Source: JALYNX01 sp035292605
GTDB lineage: Bacteria; Actinomycetota; Acidimicrobiia; Spongiisociales; ZC4RG35
Direction: 5' to 3'
Assembly: GCA_035292605.1 (NCBI GenBank)
Contig: DATDPT010000004.1
Span: forward strand, 1 to 63,262
DNA length: 63,262 nucleotides
A model generated the notes under the pieces. That model searched no databases and was not told the DNA's origin. It saw only the letters and a program-made list of their open reading frames with translations. Below, piece after piece: positions 51,035 through 59,411 of the stretch; the first letter of the stretch is position 1; each line of letters begins with the position of its first letter. A program made the position numbers and the translations under genes.

Positions 51035-54000
51035 CGATCCTCCAGCTCGGTGTATTCGGCGGTGCGATGGACCTCGACCAGTTGCTCGTACAGGTTCCAG
51101 CGATCATCGATGTCCTTTTGCGCGCTCGCCATCAGCTCGCTCGACCGCTCAGGGTTGGCTCGGGCCAACATGGCGAAGCGCCCCTCCTTTTCGGCGAAGT
51201 CCTTGAAACGAATCGTCGGTTTGCGGCTGTCGAGTCGCAAACCGGGCTGACCCTGGGCCTCGAAGGCCGGGTCATAGCGGAACAGCGGCCAATAACCGGA
51301 GGCTGCCGCCTCCTTCTGGTGGCTCATCTGAGTCGACATCTCGATTCCATGGGCGATACAGGGGCTATAGGCGAGTATCAGGGACACCCCACGATGAGCC
51401 TCGGCCTCGGCGAAGGCCTTGACGGTTTGGGTCATGTTGGCCCCCATGGCCACCTGTGCCACGTACACGTTTCCGTAGGCCATGGCGATCTGGCCGAGAT
51501 CCTTCTTGGCGGTGCTCTTGCCACCCGAGGCGAACTTCGCCACTGCCGCCCGCGGGGTGGCCTTGGAGGCTTGGCCTCCGGTGTTGGAGTACACCTCGGT
51601 ATCGAGGACCAAGATGTTGATGTCGCGGCCCGAGGCGAGCACATGGTCGAGGCCCCCAAACCCGATGTCGTAGGCCCACCCGTCTCCACCGACGATCCAT
51701 ACCGAGGTGCGAACCAGGGCATCGGCGACTCCTTCGAGGCGCCGAGCGAGGAGCCCCTCGATACCGGCCAGCTGCTTGCGCAGACTCTCGACCCGGCGGC
51801 GCTGGTCGGCGATCCCGAGCTCTTCTGTCTGATCAGCCTCGAGAATCTCCACCCCCACCTGTCCGAGCTCGGGGAGGAGGGCGGTTACCAGAAGGCGGGC
51901 GTCGGCTTCCATGGCCTCGAGGCCGAGACGCATGCCCAGCCCGAACTCGGCGTTGTCCTCGAACAGCGAGTTGGCCCACGCCGGCCCCCGCCCGGTCTCA
52001 TCGACGGTCCAAGGCGTGGTTGGGAGGTTGCCGCCGTAGATCGATGAGCAGCCGGTGGCGTTGGCGACGATCACCCGGTCGCCGAACTGCTGGGAGAGAA
52101 GCTTGAGGTAGGGCGTCTCACCACAGCCGGCGCAGGCCCCTGAGAATTCGAACAACGGCTCGATCATCTGCGACCCCTTCACCGTATCGAGCCTCACCTC
52201 ATGACGTGGTGGGTCGGGGATGGTGAGAAAGAAGTCGAAGTTGGCACGCTCTCGCTCGAGATGTTCGTCCTTGGCCACCATGTCAATCGCCTTGTGCCGG
52301 ATCTCCTCCTTGGACCGGGCCGGGCACACGTCCACGCACACCCCGCAACCGGTGCAGTCGTCAGGGGCAACTTGCACCGTGAGGAACTTGCCCAGGAACT
52401 CAGTCCCGCTCGCTTCCTTGGAGACGAACCCATCGGGGGCGCCCTGCAGAGCCTCCGGATCGAACACCTTGAACCGGATCGCGGCATGGGGGCACACCAG
52501 GGCGCAACGCGCACAGTCGATGCAGATAGATGGATCCCAGAATGGGATCTCGGTCCCGATCGAGCGCTTTTCCCACTGTGCGGTTCCGGTGGGGAAGGTG
52601 CCGTCGACCGGCATCGCCGAAACCGGAAGCAGGTTGCCTTTCCCAGCCAGCATCATCCCGGTCACTCGTTGAACGAAGTCGGGGGCTAGCGCCAGGCGGG
52701 ATTCGAGGAAGTCGCCAGGACCGCTGACTCCGACGACTGTCGCGGCGGGAATGGTCACTTGTTGCAGCCCGTCGAGAGTCGAGTTGATCGCCTCGAGGTT
52801 GCGGCGCACAACCACGTCTCCCCTCTTGCCGTATGCCCTTTGCACCTCCTCGGTGATGGCTGCCAGAGCCTCGTCACGCGGCATGATCTTCGAAAGGGCG
52901 AAGAAGCAGGTCTGGAGAACGGTGTTGATCCGCCCGCCCAGACCCGCTTCGGCGGCGATACGGGTGGCGTCTACCACCCAGAAATCGAGGTCCTTGTCGA
53001 CGATTCCCCGCTGTATCCAGGTGGGGAGGTGCTCCCAGGCCTCGGTGGAGTCATAGGGGCTGTTGAGCAGGAACGTGGCCCCAGGGGAGGCGAGCTCCAG
53101 CACATCGACGTCGTTGAGCAGGTGGAATTGATGACAGGCGACGAAGGTCGCCTGGCCCGGGCCGATCAGGTAGGTCGAGGTGATCGGCTGCGGTCCGAAT
53201 CGGAGGTGGGAGATGGTCCGCGACCCGGACTTCTTCGAGTCAAAGACGAAGTAGCCCTGGGCGTGGAGGTCGGTACGGTCGCCGATGATCTTGACCGATG
53301 CCCTGTTGGCCCCAACCGTGCCGTCGCTGCCCAATCCGAAAAAGACCGCCCGGATCATTCCTTCCGGTTCGTCCCAGCCGTCGGAGCTGTAACCCAGGCT
53401 GGCGTGAGTGACGTCATCGGTGATCCCAACCGTGAAATGACGCTTGGGGCTCTCCCGATCAAGCTCGGCGAGGACCGCCGACGCCATGGCCGGCGTGAAC
53501 TCCTTCGAGGCCAGTCCGTACCGACCACCAATGACGAGTGGGCTGGGGCGATCTCCTTCGAACAGAGCCGCGACCACATCGAGGTACAGGGGCTCCCCGA
53601 CCGCTCCCGGCTCTTTGGTCCGGTCGAGGACTGCCACGGCTCGTGTGGTTGCCGGGAGAATCGCTCGGAAGGCGTCGCTGTCAAACGGCCGGTAGAGGCG
53701 GACGATCACCATGCCGACCCGCTCTCCCTTGGCAACCAGTCGCTCCACTGCCTCCGAGGCGGCGCCCACCCCGGAGCCCATCAGCACCACGACCCGTTCT
53801 GCCTCCGGATGGCCGACGTAATCGAAGAGGTGGTAGCTCCGGCCGGTGAGCCGAGCGTATTGGTCCATCTCGCCCTGCACGATGGACGGTACGGCGGAGT
53901 AATAGGGGTTGATTGCTTCCCGGGCCTGGAAGAAGACGTCGGGATCCTGGGCCGAGCCGCGCAGCACCGGGCGATGCGGACTGAGGGCACGCAGCCGGTG

Positions 54001-54606
54001 TTGGGCGATCAGGTCCTCATCGATCATCGCCTTGAGGACGTCATCTCCAATCGCTGTGATCTTCGCAACCTCATGTGAGGTCCGGAATCCATCAAAGAAA
54101 TGGAGGAAAGGAATGCGCGATCGCAGGGTGGCGGCGTGCGCCACCAGGGCCAGATCCTGAGCCTCCTGCACCGAGGCGGAGGCCAGCATGGCGAAACCCG
54201 TCTGTCGGGCAGCCATCACGTCGGAGTGGTCACCGAAGATCGACAGGGCATGTGCGGCCAGAGTCCTGGCCGCGATGTGAAACACGGTCGAGGTCAGCTC
54301 GCCGGCGATCTTGTACATGTTCGGCAACATGAGAAGCAGGCCTTGCGAGGAGGTGAAGGTGGTAGTGAGCGCTCCTACCTGAAGCGATCCGTGCACTGCA
54401 CCGGCCGCTCCGGCTTCGCTCTGCATCTCCACAACGTCGGGGACGACTCCCCAGAGATTGGTGCGGCCTAGGTGCGACCACGCGTCGGAGTGCTCACCCA
54501 TCGGTGAAGCGGGAGTGATCGGGTAGATGGCGATTACCTCGCTCAGGGCGTGAGCCACCCGGGCCGCGGCCTCGTTGCCGTCGACCGTGGCGAAGAGATT
54601 CGTCAT
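51031..54606 (-). CDS. nifJ: Pyruvate:ferredoxin (flavodoxin) oxidoreductase
   Basis: About 1191 residues, the size of a one-chain PFOR. It oxidises pyruvate with CoA to acetyl-CoA and CO2 and reduces ferredoxin or flavodoxin. IAIYPITPASPMGEHSDAW starts domain I. Two [4Fe-4S] ligand sets lie near residues 690-760 (CIDCARCALVCP and CTGCGVCVDVCP). The third cluster and TPP site use FEFSGACAGCGETPYLK, GCSSIYGGNLPTTPW and GGDGWAYDIGFGGLDHVLAS. ATG 54606 (MTNLFATVDGNEAAARVAH) matches the family start; the frame is open further upstream. Its presence implies anaerobic or microaerobic pyruvate use, or low-potential electron supply. Confidence 0.95.
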   Translation of the reverse strand: MTNLFATVDGNEAAARVAHALSEVIAIYPITPASPMGEHSDAWSHLGRTNLWGVVPDVVEMQSEAGAAGAVHGSLQVGALTTTFTSSQGLLLMLPNMYKIAGELTSTVFHIAARTLAAHALSIFGDHSDVMAARQTGFAMLASASVQEAQDLALVAHAATLRSRIPFLHFFDGFRTSHEVAKITAIGDDVLKAMIDEDLIAQHRLRALSPHRPVLRGSAQDPDVFFQAREAINPYYSAVPSIVQGEMDQYARLTGRSYHLFDYVGHPEAERVVVLMGSGVGAASEAVERLVAKGERVGMVIVRLYRPFDSDAFRAILPATTRAVAVLDRTKEPGAVGEPLYLDVVAALFEGDRPSPLVIGGRYGLASKEFTPAMASAVLAELDRESPKRHFTVGITDDVTHASLGYSSDGWDEPEGMIRAVFFGLGSDGTVGANRASVKIIGDRTDLHAQGYFVFDSKKSGSRTISHLRFGPQPITSTYLIGPGQATFVACHQFHLLNDVDVLELASPGATFLLNSPYDSTEAWEHLPTWIQRGIVDKDLDFWVVDATRIAAEAGLGGRINTVLQTCFFALSKIMPRDEALAAITEEVQRAYGKRGDVVVRRNLEAINSTLDGLQQVTIPAATVVGVSGPGDFLESRLALAPDFVQRVTGMMLAGKGNLLPVSAMPVDGTFPTGTAQWEKRSIGTEIPFWDPSICIDCARCALVCPHAAIRFKVFDPEALQGAPDGFVSKEASGTEFLGKFLTVQVAPDDCTGCGVCVDVCPARSKEEIRHKAIDMVAKDEHLERERANFDFFLTIPDPPRHEVRLDTVKGSQMIEPLFEFSGACAGCGETPYLKLLSQQFGDRVIVANATGCSSIYGGNLPTTPWTVDETGRGPAWANSLFEDNAEFGLGMRLGLEAMEADARLLVTALLPELGQVGVEILEADQTEELGIADQRRRVESLRKQLAGIEGLLARRLEGVADALVRTSVWIVGGDGWAYDIGFGGLDHVLASGRDINILVLDTEVYSNTGGQASKATPRAAVAKFASGGKSTAKKDLGQIAMAYGNVYVAQVAMGANMTQTVKAFAEAEAHRGVSLILAYSPCIAHGIEMSTQMSHQKEAAASGYWPLFRYDPAFEAQGQPGLRLDSRKPTIRFKDFAEKEGRFAMLARANPERSSELMASAQKDIDDRWNLYEQLVEVHRTAEYTELEDR

Positions 54607-54717
54607 GGTGTTCAACCTATGGGGTGCGCGGCCTTCCACGCGAGGGCCGAACGTCACGACAACCTCCGCCGAAGCGCCCTAGTCATGACGATCGATCTCA
54701 ACTCCTTGGCGGGGCCG

Positions 54718-55695
54718 CTACCCGATGATTGCGGTGGCGATGGCGAAGTAGACGAGGATCGAGACCAGATCCTGGATTACGGTGGCCAGTGGTCCGCTGC
54801 CGTAGGCGGGATCCTTCCCCAGACGGTTCAAGAGGTAAGGAAGGGCCATCGCCACCACCGTGGCGGTGCTGCAGGCAGCCAGCAGCGCCAGTGCCGCGGT
54901 GACTGCGACCTCGAAGTCGCCCCACCTCCACAATGCCAGAGGATAGAAGGCAGCGGCCACAGTCACCCCGACCAAGACACCGGTGACCAGCTCGCGCTTG
55001 ACCACCTGGCGGACCTTCACTCCTACCGAGAGGCCGCGGATGATCAAAGTCTCGGTCTGGGTCCCTACCGCATCGGCCATGTAGACGATGCCTGGGATGA
55101 AGAACGCCAGCAAGACATTGGCCTCCAGCTCCTGCTCGTAGGCGCCTATCAGACCGGCGGAGATCAGCGCTCCAGCCAGCCCGACCAGCAGCCACGGCAA
55201 ACGATGCCAGTAGCGGCGGGTGACCGGCTCCTGGCTTGCCTGTCGCGCCGCCTCGGCGTCATGGACGAAGCCCCCGAGTCGGGCCATGTCTTCGTCGTGC
55301 TCCCAGAGCAGCACCTGCAACATCCGCGACGGCGGGATGAAGCCAAGGAACACACGGCCTTCATCGACGACCGCGAGAGTGGCCTCGCCATCCTGGACCG
55401 CTTGCCACGCCGCCCGCTCCTGGTGCACTCCCGGACCAACCACCGGTGGGTTGGGATCCATGGCGTCGGCGGCTGATGCCTCCTCGGAGGCTGCCAGCAG
55501 GTCCTCGATCCTGAGCAATCCGACCAGCCGGCCTTGGTCGCACACCGCCACCGCCGCCGCGGTCTCGAACCGGCGGCCTTCCAGGCCGCGCCGGATGGAG
55601 CCGACGGTGTCCGTTGGTGCGGCCACCGGCACCGCTCGAGCCACATGCTCACCGGCCGTTTCGAAAATCACCTGGTCTTCTGTTGACGTCACCAT
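54718..55695 (-). CDS. mgtE: MgtE-like magnesium transporter lacking the N domain
   Basis: 325 residues against about 450 for full MgtE. Residues about 10-145 are two CBS-like modules (VGSIRRGLEGRRFETAAAVAV, RVFLGFIPPSRML) that should sense cytosolic Mg. Residues about 165-325 hold five membrane helices with the family motifs GIVYMADAVGTQTETLIIRGLS and GKDPAYGSGPLATVIQDLVS, whose Asp lines the ion pore. The superhelical N domain, which acts as a gate plug with CBS in known MgtE, is missing, so gating may differ. The start is firm: GCAGGAGG lies just upstream of ATG 55695. Confidence 0.88.
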   Translation of the reverse strand: MVTSTEDQVIFETAGEHVARAVPVAAPTDTVGSIRRGLEGRRFETAAAVAVCDQGRLVGLLRIEDLLAASEEASAADAMDPNPPVVGPGVHQERAAWQAVQDGEATLAVVDEGRVFLGFIPPSRMLQVLLWEHDEDMARLGGFVHDAEAARQASQEPVTRRYWHRLPWLLVGLAGALISAGLIGAYEQELEANVLLAFFIPGIVYMADAVGTQTETLIIRGLSVGVKVRQVVKRELVTGVLVGVTVAAAFYPLALWRWGDFEVAVTAALALLAACSTATVVAMALPYLLNRLGKDPAYGSGPLATVIQDLVSILVYFAIATAIIG

Positions 55696-55721
55696 CAGCT
55701 ACCTCCTGCAATCGGCCGTCA

Positions 55722-55745
55722 GAGCTTCGCGCACTCTCGAAGCTC
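55722..55745 (-). terminator. Hairpin between sigma-factor gene and mgtE
   Basis: A perfect 8-bp stem, GAGCTTCG/CGAAGCTC, with an 8-nt loop lies 48 bases past the sigma-factor stop and 27 bases before the mgtE start. There is no T tract. It may terminate the sigma-factor transcript or act as a 5' leader element for mgtE; the sequence does not fit a known Mg riboswitch. Confidence 0.5.
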
Positions 55746-55792
55746 GCGCCGAGTTGGCGGGATCACCGACTCGGATGGGCTCTGCCCAAGGA

Positions 55793-56818
55793 CTACGCCT
55801 CGGATGCGATGGCCATGGGGAAACCGCACCGCACTGCGATGTCTGGATCCCGAAACGAGGTAATGGCGGTGATTGTGTCGGAATCGCGGTCGACGTCGAG
55901 TACTTGGAGACCGCTGGCGATCATGGTGTTCTCGGGCCCCGGTTCATAGATGGCGAGAGCGGGTTGGCCGTTGGCGCCCCCCAACCGCACTGTCACGCCG
56001 TGAGGTCGAGCCGGTCCGAAGATGGCGGTTTCGACGAAGGAAGCCACGTTCGCCGACCCCTGGTACCAGGTGGCCAGTGGCGGCATCGACAAGCGCACGT
56101 CGGCGCTGACCGTGGCCAAGAACTCGGAGATGTCGGCGCGTTGCCATGCCTCGACGTATCTGCCAAGCAGTGCCTTGATCGCTGGGTCATTGGGGTCGGC
56201 CGGTACCGGGGTGGGAGAGGCGCTCATCGTTTCCCGGGCCCGGTAGAGGAGGCTGTTGACCGCCGATGGGGAGCTGTCGAGGACCTCTGCCACTTCATCA
56301 TGCGAGAAGTCGAGAACGTCGTGAAGCAGCAAAGCCGCCCGTTGCCGGGCCGACAAACGCTGGAGAGCGGCGACGAAGGCGAGGCTGATTCGCTCGCGTT
56401 GCTCTGCGGAGTGTGCCGGGTCTTGGCTGAGCCCGATGCTGTGATCGGCGATGGGCTCGATCCATTCGATCGACGTGTCGGCGGTCTCGAGGAATGATCC
56501 GGGAGCCGACGCCGGCCCGTGGCTCACCGGATGGCTTCTCCCTCGACGGCCCCGAAGACGGTCGATGCAGAGGTTGGTGGCGATGCGATACATCCATCCC
56601 TGGAACGAGCCCCGGGCCTCGAAGGTGTCAAGACGCTGCCACGCTCGAAGCAGTGTGTCCTGCAGCGCTTCTTCGGCATCAGGCCCGGATCCCAACATGC
56701 GATAACAATGGCGAAGCAGCCCCACCCGATGTCCGTCCACCAGTGACGCAAATGCGACAGTGTCGCCGGACCGCGCCCGGGCCAGGGCCTGACCATCGTC
56801 AAGGGCTTGGTTCGTCAC
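55793..56818 (-). CDS. ECF sigma factor with C-terminal SnoaL-like domain (SigG/SigX5-like)
   Basis: 341 residues from GTG 56818, which has GGAG 9 bases upstream; the frame is open to 57010 but without support. Region 2 is LLRHCYRMLGSGPDAEEALQ with WMYRIATNLCIDRLRGRR. Region 4 is LQRLSARQRAALLLHDVLDF, HDEVAEVLDSSPSAVNSLLY and RARE. Residues about 210-335 form an NTF2/SnoaL-like domain (LLGRYVEAWQRADISEFLAT, VRLSMPPLATWYQG). Such sigma factors lack an anti-sigma partner and are thought to be controlled by the fused domain. It is divergent from the duplicated protein at 56993, a possible target. Confidence 0.9.
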   Translation of the reverse strand: MTNQALDDGQALARARSGDTVAFASLVDGHRVGLLRHCYRMLGSGPDAEEALQDTLLRAWQRLDTFEARGSFQGWMYRIATNLCIDRLRGRRGRSHPVSHGPASAPGSFLETADTSIEWIEPIADHSIGLSQDPAHSAEQRERISLAFVAALQRLSARQRAALLLHDVLDFSHDEVAEVLDSSPSAVNSLLYRARETMSASPTPVPADPNDPAIKALLGRYVEAWQRADISEFLATVSADVRLSMPPLATWYQGSANVASFVETAIFGPARPHGVTVRLGGANGQPALAIYEPGPENTMIASGLQVLDVDRDSDTITAITSFRDPDIAVRCGFPMAIASEA

Positions 56819-56949
56819 GTTGTTGGCTCCGCGATCGCTTGGACCAGCCATACACAGTATGACGAGAGCTGGCTGGCACATCTTGCGGTCCCGAAGACAC
56901 TGTTCGCGCCGCGAGCTAAGAGCGCATGGTCTCGTCTTGAAGGGTGAGG

Positions 56950-56975
56950 CACCGCCACCGGCGGTGTTCGAACAC
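56950..56975. promoter_or_regulatory. Two adjacent inverted repeats upstream of the duplicated protein gene
   Basis: CACCGCC-ACC-GGCGGTG (56950-56966) overlaps a perfect 12-bp palindrome GTGTTCGAACAC (56964-56975), which ends just before the ribosome site of the gene at 56993. This is an operator or mRNA-leader candidate; the binding protein is unknown. Confidence 0.5.
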
Positions 56976-56992
56976 TTCCAAAAGGAGAGATG

Positions 56993-57670
56993 ATGTCTGC
57001 GCTCAGCCAACCATCGGTCTTGCTGTCAGTGAGGGGTAAGACGGTCCCTACCGTCCGTGATGCCGCACGGAACCTGCACAACCAAACCGCCGGATCTCCC
57101 CAAGGCATCGCCGGCGCACGGGCGCTCGGTGACCTCAGCCACAGCGTGTTCACACCACTGCCTGGCGTCCCCGGGGCCGATGAGAACGAACTTCTCTTCC
57201 TCGATGTCTGGAAGGACGTCGCGGGGATCGGCACGTTCTTCTCGGACGAGGTGGTGCAGCAGGGAGCGGCCCTGCTGTTCTCCGAGCGCGAGGCCGTGAT
57301 CTGGATGCCTGCCGAAGGTGCTTTCGGGTTCGAACTACCGGCACCGATGCATCTCACCGGGCGATACCTGGGTATCGCCCGCGGCCTGATCGATGACCCC
57401 GAACACGCCATCGACGTCTTCCGGAAGACGCACGAATCGAGCATCTCGGACGCTCGCCGTCTCGGACAGCTCTCCCACCAGCTGTTCATCCGTGTGCCCA
57501 TGCCAGGACAGCCGACCGAGCTCGAAGCGATCGGTCTCGACCTGTGGGCAGACTCCGGAGGGATGGGCGAGTACTACTCAGCGCTCTCGGGCTTCGAAGC
57601 GGCCTTCAGCGGAGAGACCCAGACCTCGGTCTGGGAACAGGCAACAGGGGGGATCTGGACCGAGTGGTAG
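56993..57670 (+). CDS. Uncharacterised protein with two homologous halves
   Basis: About 225 residues, family not recognised, no signal peptide. AAAGGAG precedes a double ATG (56990 and 56993). The protein is an internal tandem duplication: residues about 43-105 (ARALGDLSHSVFTPLPG, LLFLDVWKDVAGIGTFFSDE) and about 153-215 (ARRLGQLSHQLFIRVPMPG, AIGLDLWADSGGMGEYYSAL) align through their whole length, sharing the LG-LSH, LD-W and G-G-F/YYS positions. This suggests a pseudo-dimeric ligand-binding barrel. It is divergent from the ECF sigma gene, whose C-terminal domain also looks ligand-binding. Confidence 0.75.
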   Translation: MSALSQPSVLLSVRGKTVPTVRDAARNLHNQTAGSPQGIAGARALGDLSHSVFTPLPGVPGADENELLFLDVWKDVAGIGTFFSDEVVQQGAALLFSEREAVIWMPAEGAFGFELPAPMHLTGRYLGIARGLIDDPEHAIDVFRKTHESSISDARRLGQLSHQLFIRVPMPGQPTELEAIGLDLWADSGGMGEYYSALSGFEAAFSGETQTSVWEQATGGIWTEW

Positions 57671-57755
57671 GAAGGGATCGACCTCCCCGATCTTGCGGCA
57701 CCGGCAGTAGGCTCCACTGACCTGGGGGACGAGCAGCCAGGAAGGGTTGAAGGCG

Positions 57756-58106
57756 ATGCCTGACGAGATCGAAGTGGGACCCGCGTCCGAGCTGACTCCT
57801 GGAACCGTGACAGGAGCAGGCAGGTATGCCGTCGGCAACGCCGATGGTGAGCTGTTCGCGGTTACCCGACATTGTCGCCATCTCTACGCCGACCTTGCCA
57901 ACGGCAGCATCGACGCCGACGGGTGCCTGGTGTGCCCGTGGCACGGGTCGAAGTACGACGTCCGGACGGGGAGAATGGTGCGCGGGCCTCAGGGTGTCTT
58001 TGCCAAGATCCCAGGGCTCGGCACCGTCTTCAAGGCAATCACCTTGGTGCTGCCGCTGGGGCGGGGCCGGGTCGTTGAGCGCGACGACACGATCTACGTC
58101 GACTAA
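57756..58106 (+). CDS. Rieske-type [2Fe-2S] ferredoxin
   Basis: 116 residues from ATG 57756, preceded by AGGAAGGG. The cluster ligands are Cys-Arg-His in TRHCRHLYADLANGS and Cys-Pro-Trp-His in CLVCPWHGSKYDVRTG, with 17 residues between, the soluble Rieske pattern. An extended PQGVFAKIPGLG segment and a C-terminal beta strand close the fold. It carries electrons, usually to an oxygenase or reductase, but none is linked here. No membrane anchor. It lies 85 bases downstream of the duplicated protein and may share its transcript. Confidence 0.9.
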   Translation: MPDEIEVGPASELTPGTVTGAGRYAVGNADGELFAVTRHCRHLYADLANGSIDADGCLVCPWHGSKYDVRTGRMVRGPQGVFAKIPGLGTVFKAITLVLPLGRGRVVERDDTIYVD

Positions 58107-58116
58107 GCCCCCAGGC

Positions 58117-59361
58117 TCACCCGGCCGCGGCTGTCACCGTCGACGTGGTGAGCCAGGCCATCACCTGGTCCAGCACCTCGTCGTCATGAAGCAAGTCGAA
58201 GTGCCGTCGGCCGCCGAGCACCCGGATCTCCGTTGCCTCGATGTGACGAAACCTTCCCCTGCCGGTTCCGCTCGCCGCACGGACCATCAGATCTCCGAAG
58301 AGGGCGCCCACCGGATGGGCCGGGTCTGAGGTGATCACTGCGGCCACGAAATGGTGGTCGGCCCCTTCCAACAGGGGCACCTTGCCCACAGTGTTGTGTA
58401 ACAGGGCGTCAGGATCGGCGCCCAGCCAATCCTCCTCCACGATGGCACCGAAGCGGAGGTCCTTGATCCCGACGCTGCGGGCATCCAGGAAATCAGCGAG
58501 CGGACGGCTTTCAGGTATGACCCGGAGACCCCACGAGACGACGTTCGCTGTCTTCTCGAGCGGGGCGCCGAGGTGAGGGGTACCCACTGTGACGACCTTG
58601 TCCACGGTATCGACCCAGTCGTGTTGGGCGGCCTGGCCCAGATGGCAGGCACTACGGATCACGAGCCCACCCATTGAATGACCCACGAGCGCCATCGATT
58701 CGATTGGCGTGGGCCAGGATCGCCACATCTCTTCGAGCAGGCGGGCCAACTCGACTCCGTTCTCCGAGATATGCCTCCCGGAGTTGTAACGGACCATGAC
58801 CGGGGTGATGGATGGGTCGGCTGCGAGCCGTTCCCAGAGGCCAACGGGCCCACCGCTGCCCTTCTCCCGCCAACAACTCTCCGTTCTTCCCAGCCCATGG
58901 ACCAGCACGACCACCCGAGGTGTGGCCGATCCAAAGCTCGTCGCCAGATCGGTGGCAGTCAGCTGCACGATGCTCCCATCGGAGTTCCGAAGCCTCATCT
59001 CGATTCGCAGATCGTTGCTGCGGTCCTCTAGCTCATCGCCCCAGGCGGCGTTGATGGCCGCCTGAACCCGACTGCCCAGGGGCGACCGTGAGAACAGATC
59101 GCGACTCCCTCGGACAATCCCTCCCAGTCCGACCGTGGTTCCCAGTGCAGAGCCGGTCAAACGGATCGCGTCGTAGAAACCGGCGATGGTGGTGTCGAAC
59201 AGGCGACGAGCTGGTGCCCCGGCCGATCCAGTCCACTGCAACGTCCGATCGGCAAGGGCGCGATGCGCACCCTCGATCGGCGCCGAGACCCGCTCGACGG
59301 TCAGGGTCAGGAGATCACCAAACCCTCGCACCTCATTGCCGTCGTGGGTTGAAGCGTTCAT
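58117..59361 (-). CDS. Alpha/beta-hydrolase, lipase-like
   Basis: 414 residues from ATG 59361 (MNASTHDGNE). The hydrolase core runs from about residue 145: VVVLVHGLGRTESCW is the oxyanion-hole HGLG loop, MALVGHSMGGLVIRSA has the nucleophile Ser, VTVGTPHLGAPLEK is the lipase/PGAP1-type GTPH-GxP motif, and RRHFDLLHDDEV near the end supplies the His. The N-terminal 140 residues are helical with no signal peptide and may be a lid or membrane-contact part. Substrate probably a lipid ester. Divergent from the LigD polymerase gene. Confidence 0.85.
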   Translation of the reverse strand: MNASTHDGNEVRGFGDLLTLTVERVSAPIEGAHRALADRTLQWTGSAGAPARRLFDTTIAGFYDAIRLTGSALGTTVGLGGIVRGSRDLFSRSPLGSRVQAAINAAWGDELEDRSNDLRIEMRLRNSDGSIVQLTATDLATSFGSATPRVVVLVHGLGRTESCWREKGSGGPVGLWERLAADPSITPVMVRYNSGRHISENGVELARLLEEMWRSWPTPIESMALVGHSMGGLVIRSACHLGQAAQHDWVDTVDKVVTVGTPHLGAPLEKTANVVSWGLRVIPESRPLADFLDARSVGIKDLRFGAIVEEDWLGADPDALLHNTVGKVPLLEGADHHFVAAVITSDPAHPVGALFGDLMVRAASGTGRGRFRHIEATEIRVLGGRRHFDLLHDDEVLDQVMAWLTTSTVTAAAG

Positions 59362-59411
59362 GTTTCGAGACCAGGGTCCTCTAAATCCACACCTATCCAT
59401 AACCTGACGGC

